Assembly: GCA_032717465.1 (NCBI GenBank)
Contig: CM064653.1
Span: forward strand, 39,772,055 to 39,836,054
DNA: 64,000 nucleotides
Origin: Coenobita brevimanus
Taxonomy: Eukaryota > Arthropoda > Malacostraca > Decapoda > Coenobitidae
Direction of reading: 5' to 3'
The translations under genes were made by a program, and so were the position numbers. The notes under the pieces are model-generated. The model saw nothing but the letters and a program-made list of their open reading frames with translations, did no database searches and was not told the DNA's origin. Of this stretch, positions 62,684-64,000 are shown piece by piece. Positions within the stretch are counted from its first letter, which is position 1, and every line of letters begins with the position of its first letter.

Positions 62684-63872
62684 TAAACTCTTTCATAAGT
62701 CGAGTAATATGGGACTGTAGGGTAGTTGAACTTACTGAATTTTCTGACTAACTGGAAGTAATTGAAAAGAAACTGTTACCCCCCTCATAGTCACAAATTA
62801 AATGTGAGTACTTATTTACTCCCCCAGTAGTCACAAAAATATATTTGATTGCTTGTTTATTAGCACTAAACTAAAGAAGTATTTATGAAGCATAAACGTA
62901 ATCAATAACAACAGTTAAGTGCATGTCACAGGCTAGGTTAGGATTGGAGGTTGCATCGGTGGGGAGTGCACAGTCACTTAATTATAAGTTCTGCACTTAT
63001 TTACTTCACTTTACAGTCACTTATTTACTTCACTTTACAGTCAGTGAAACTAAAATGTAACACTTAGAATATCCATCTATCTATCTGTTGCTAGATGCTT
63101 CATTCCTCTAAGGGGTGGCCACAAACAAATCATCTCAATGTTGCCCTGTCTAACACCATTTCACTGCCTTGCCCCCAGCTCACACCCCTGTCTCTTATAT
63201 ACCTCTCCACTCCATCCCTCCATCTCATCCTTGATCTCCCTCTCCCCCCTCCACCTCACTCACATACACTCTCCTCATTAGTCTCTTGCTCTCCATCCTC
63301 TCCACATGCCCAACCACCACAGTGTATTTCTCCTAATACTTTCCATCACATCCATTTTCACACCACAACGTTCCTTCACTTCATCACTTGTCAGTCTGTC
63401 TCTCCATGTAACTCCACATGCTCCTCCCCAAAAACTCATTTCCACTGCTCTCACTCTTGACTTGTGTCCCTCCAACAAGGTCCAAGCTTCACTGCCATAT
63501 GTTAAGAGTTGGTATCCCAGTAGTGTCATGCAGTGACTTTTTTACTTCTATGCTTTTCCCCATTCCTTATCATTACTTTCAAAGAGCCAGCAACCTTTCT
63601 TCCCTGTTGTACCCTTTCAATCTCTTCACCCTCTAAACTTCCATCCTTACTCATCACACTGCCTAGTTATTTAAACACACTCATATTTTCCATTTCCTCC
63701 TCGTCCAGCCTCACAGTACATTCAGTGACTGCATATCTCTCAAAGATCATAACTTGGAATAAACGAAACTAAAATGTAACCCTTTGAATACACACTAAGC
63801 CACACCTCAGTCAGAGTTCGACTTACAGGAAATTCTGCCTTTGGTGGGGTCGACTTACTGAGGTTTTACTGT
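62684..63872 (+). mobile_element. Tigger-like element split by LINE-A
   Basis: Left end TACAGTAAACTCTTTCATAA with GTCGA following. The right end, reversed, is CAGTAAAACCTCAGTAAGTC. Apart from the LINE it is about 0.5 kb with no coding capacity seen. Confidence 0.6.
63072..63764 (-). mobile_element. LINE-A 3-prime copy inside a Tigger-like element
   Basis: About 690 bp with a (TATC) tail and C-terminal RT coding ([20 protein letters not shown] and ESIRRNTLWW), decayed. Flanked by near-identical 26-bp segments at 63046-63071 and 63765-63790. Confidence 0.88.
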
Positions 63873-64000
63873 TTCTCAAATGGATGTTAGGTAATTGCTT
63901 AAGACTTTAAAGGGAATACTGAAAAAAAAAAAAAATAGCATACCCAGAAATTTTGCAGTGGAAGAACTTTAATGCAGTGCTTCTAAGACACATACATTCT

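Noticed and set aside
47431..64000. Further receptor exons (GS box, kinase)
   Set aside because: Scanned the plus strand for the CCxxDxCN block, SGSGSG and kinase motifs next to AG/GT borders and found none.

Overview
The window is animal nuclear DNA. It holds phase-matched exons with GT/AG borders, introns of several kb, and many non-LTR retrotransposons, Tigger-, mariner- and piggyBac-like DNA transposons, tRNA- and 5S-derived SINEs and microsatellites. A short (CCTAA)n tract, the arthropod telomere unit, together with a Baboon-like receptor exon and the repeat style, suggest an arthropod, most likely a decapod crustacean. The species is inferred, not shown. There are no bacterial genes, CRISPR arrays or operons.

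Two host genes can be assembled, and they are divergent. On the minus strand, six coding exons between 34547 and 5725 join in phase into a 535-codon TRMO homolog (tRNA N6-methyltransferase acting at t6A37, TsaA/UPF0066 family). On the plus strand, three exons (40228-40285, 46794-46877, 47289-47430) encode the signal peptide, stalk and cysteine-rich ectodomain start of an activin/TGF-beta type I receptor (Baboon/ALK4/5-like). Its kinase exons lie beyond the window. The 5.7 kb between the two start codons holds a 1.5-kb TTAA-flanked transposon with a G-rich minisatellite and a CpG-containing stretch just before the receptor start.

The rest is mobile DNA. LINE-A (RTE-like: endonuclease plus RT, GATA tail) has about nine copies: one near full length (42690-45946), and others at 2730-4643, 9988-11477, 16472-16612, 19653-22265, 37313-37765, 41117-41385, 51293-52757 and 63072-63764. 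LINE-B (GATGAT tail) lies at 8717-9180 plus 11935-13090, 23195-23850, 31905-34415 and 48110-49130, with several 3-prime fragments. LINE-C carries a zinc-finger-like cysteine cluster in its RT and lies at 9181-11930 and 17009-17290. LINE-A sits inside LINE-C, which sits inside LINE-B. DNA transposons include four Tigger-like elements with clear TA-flanked inverted ends, a decayed Tigger transposase gene (58064-60480), a snap-back mariner (25716-26795) and two TTAA-flanked elements.

The most interesting theme is modular. The sequence at the LINE-A 5-prime end recurs in at least nine places joined to three different downstream bodies, and the LINE-A 3-prime end is also carried by a 5S-rRNA-headed SINE (13221-13399) and an internally deleted LINE-A (30970-31333). 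This looks like a local network of non-autonomous elements built from LINE-A ends.
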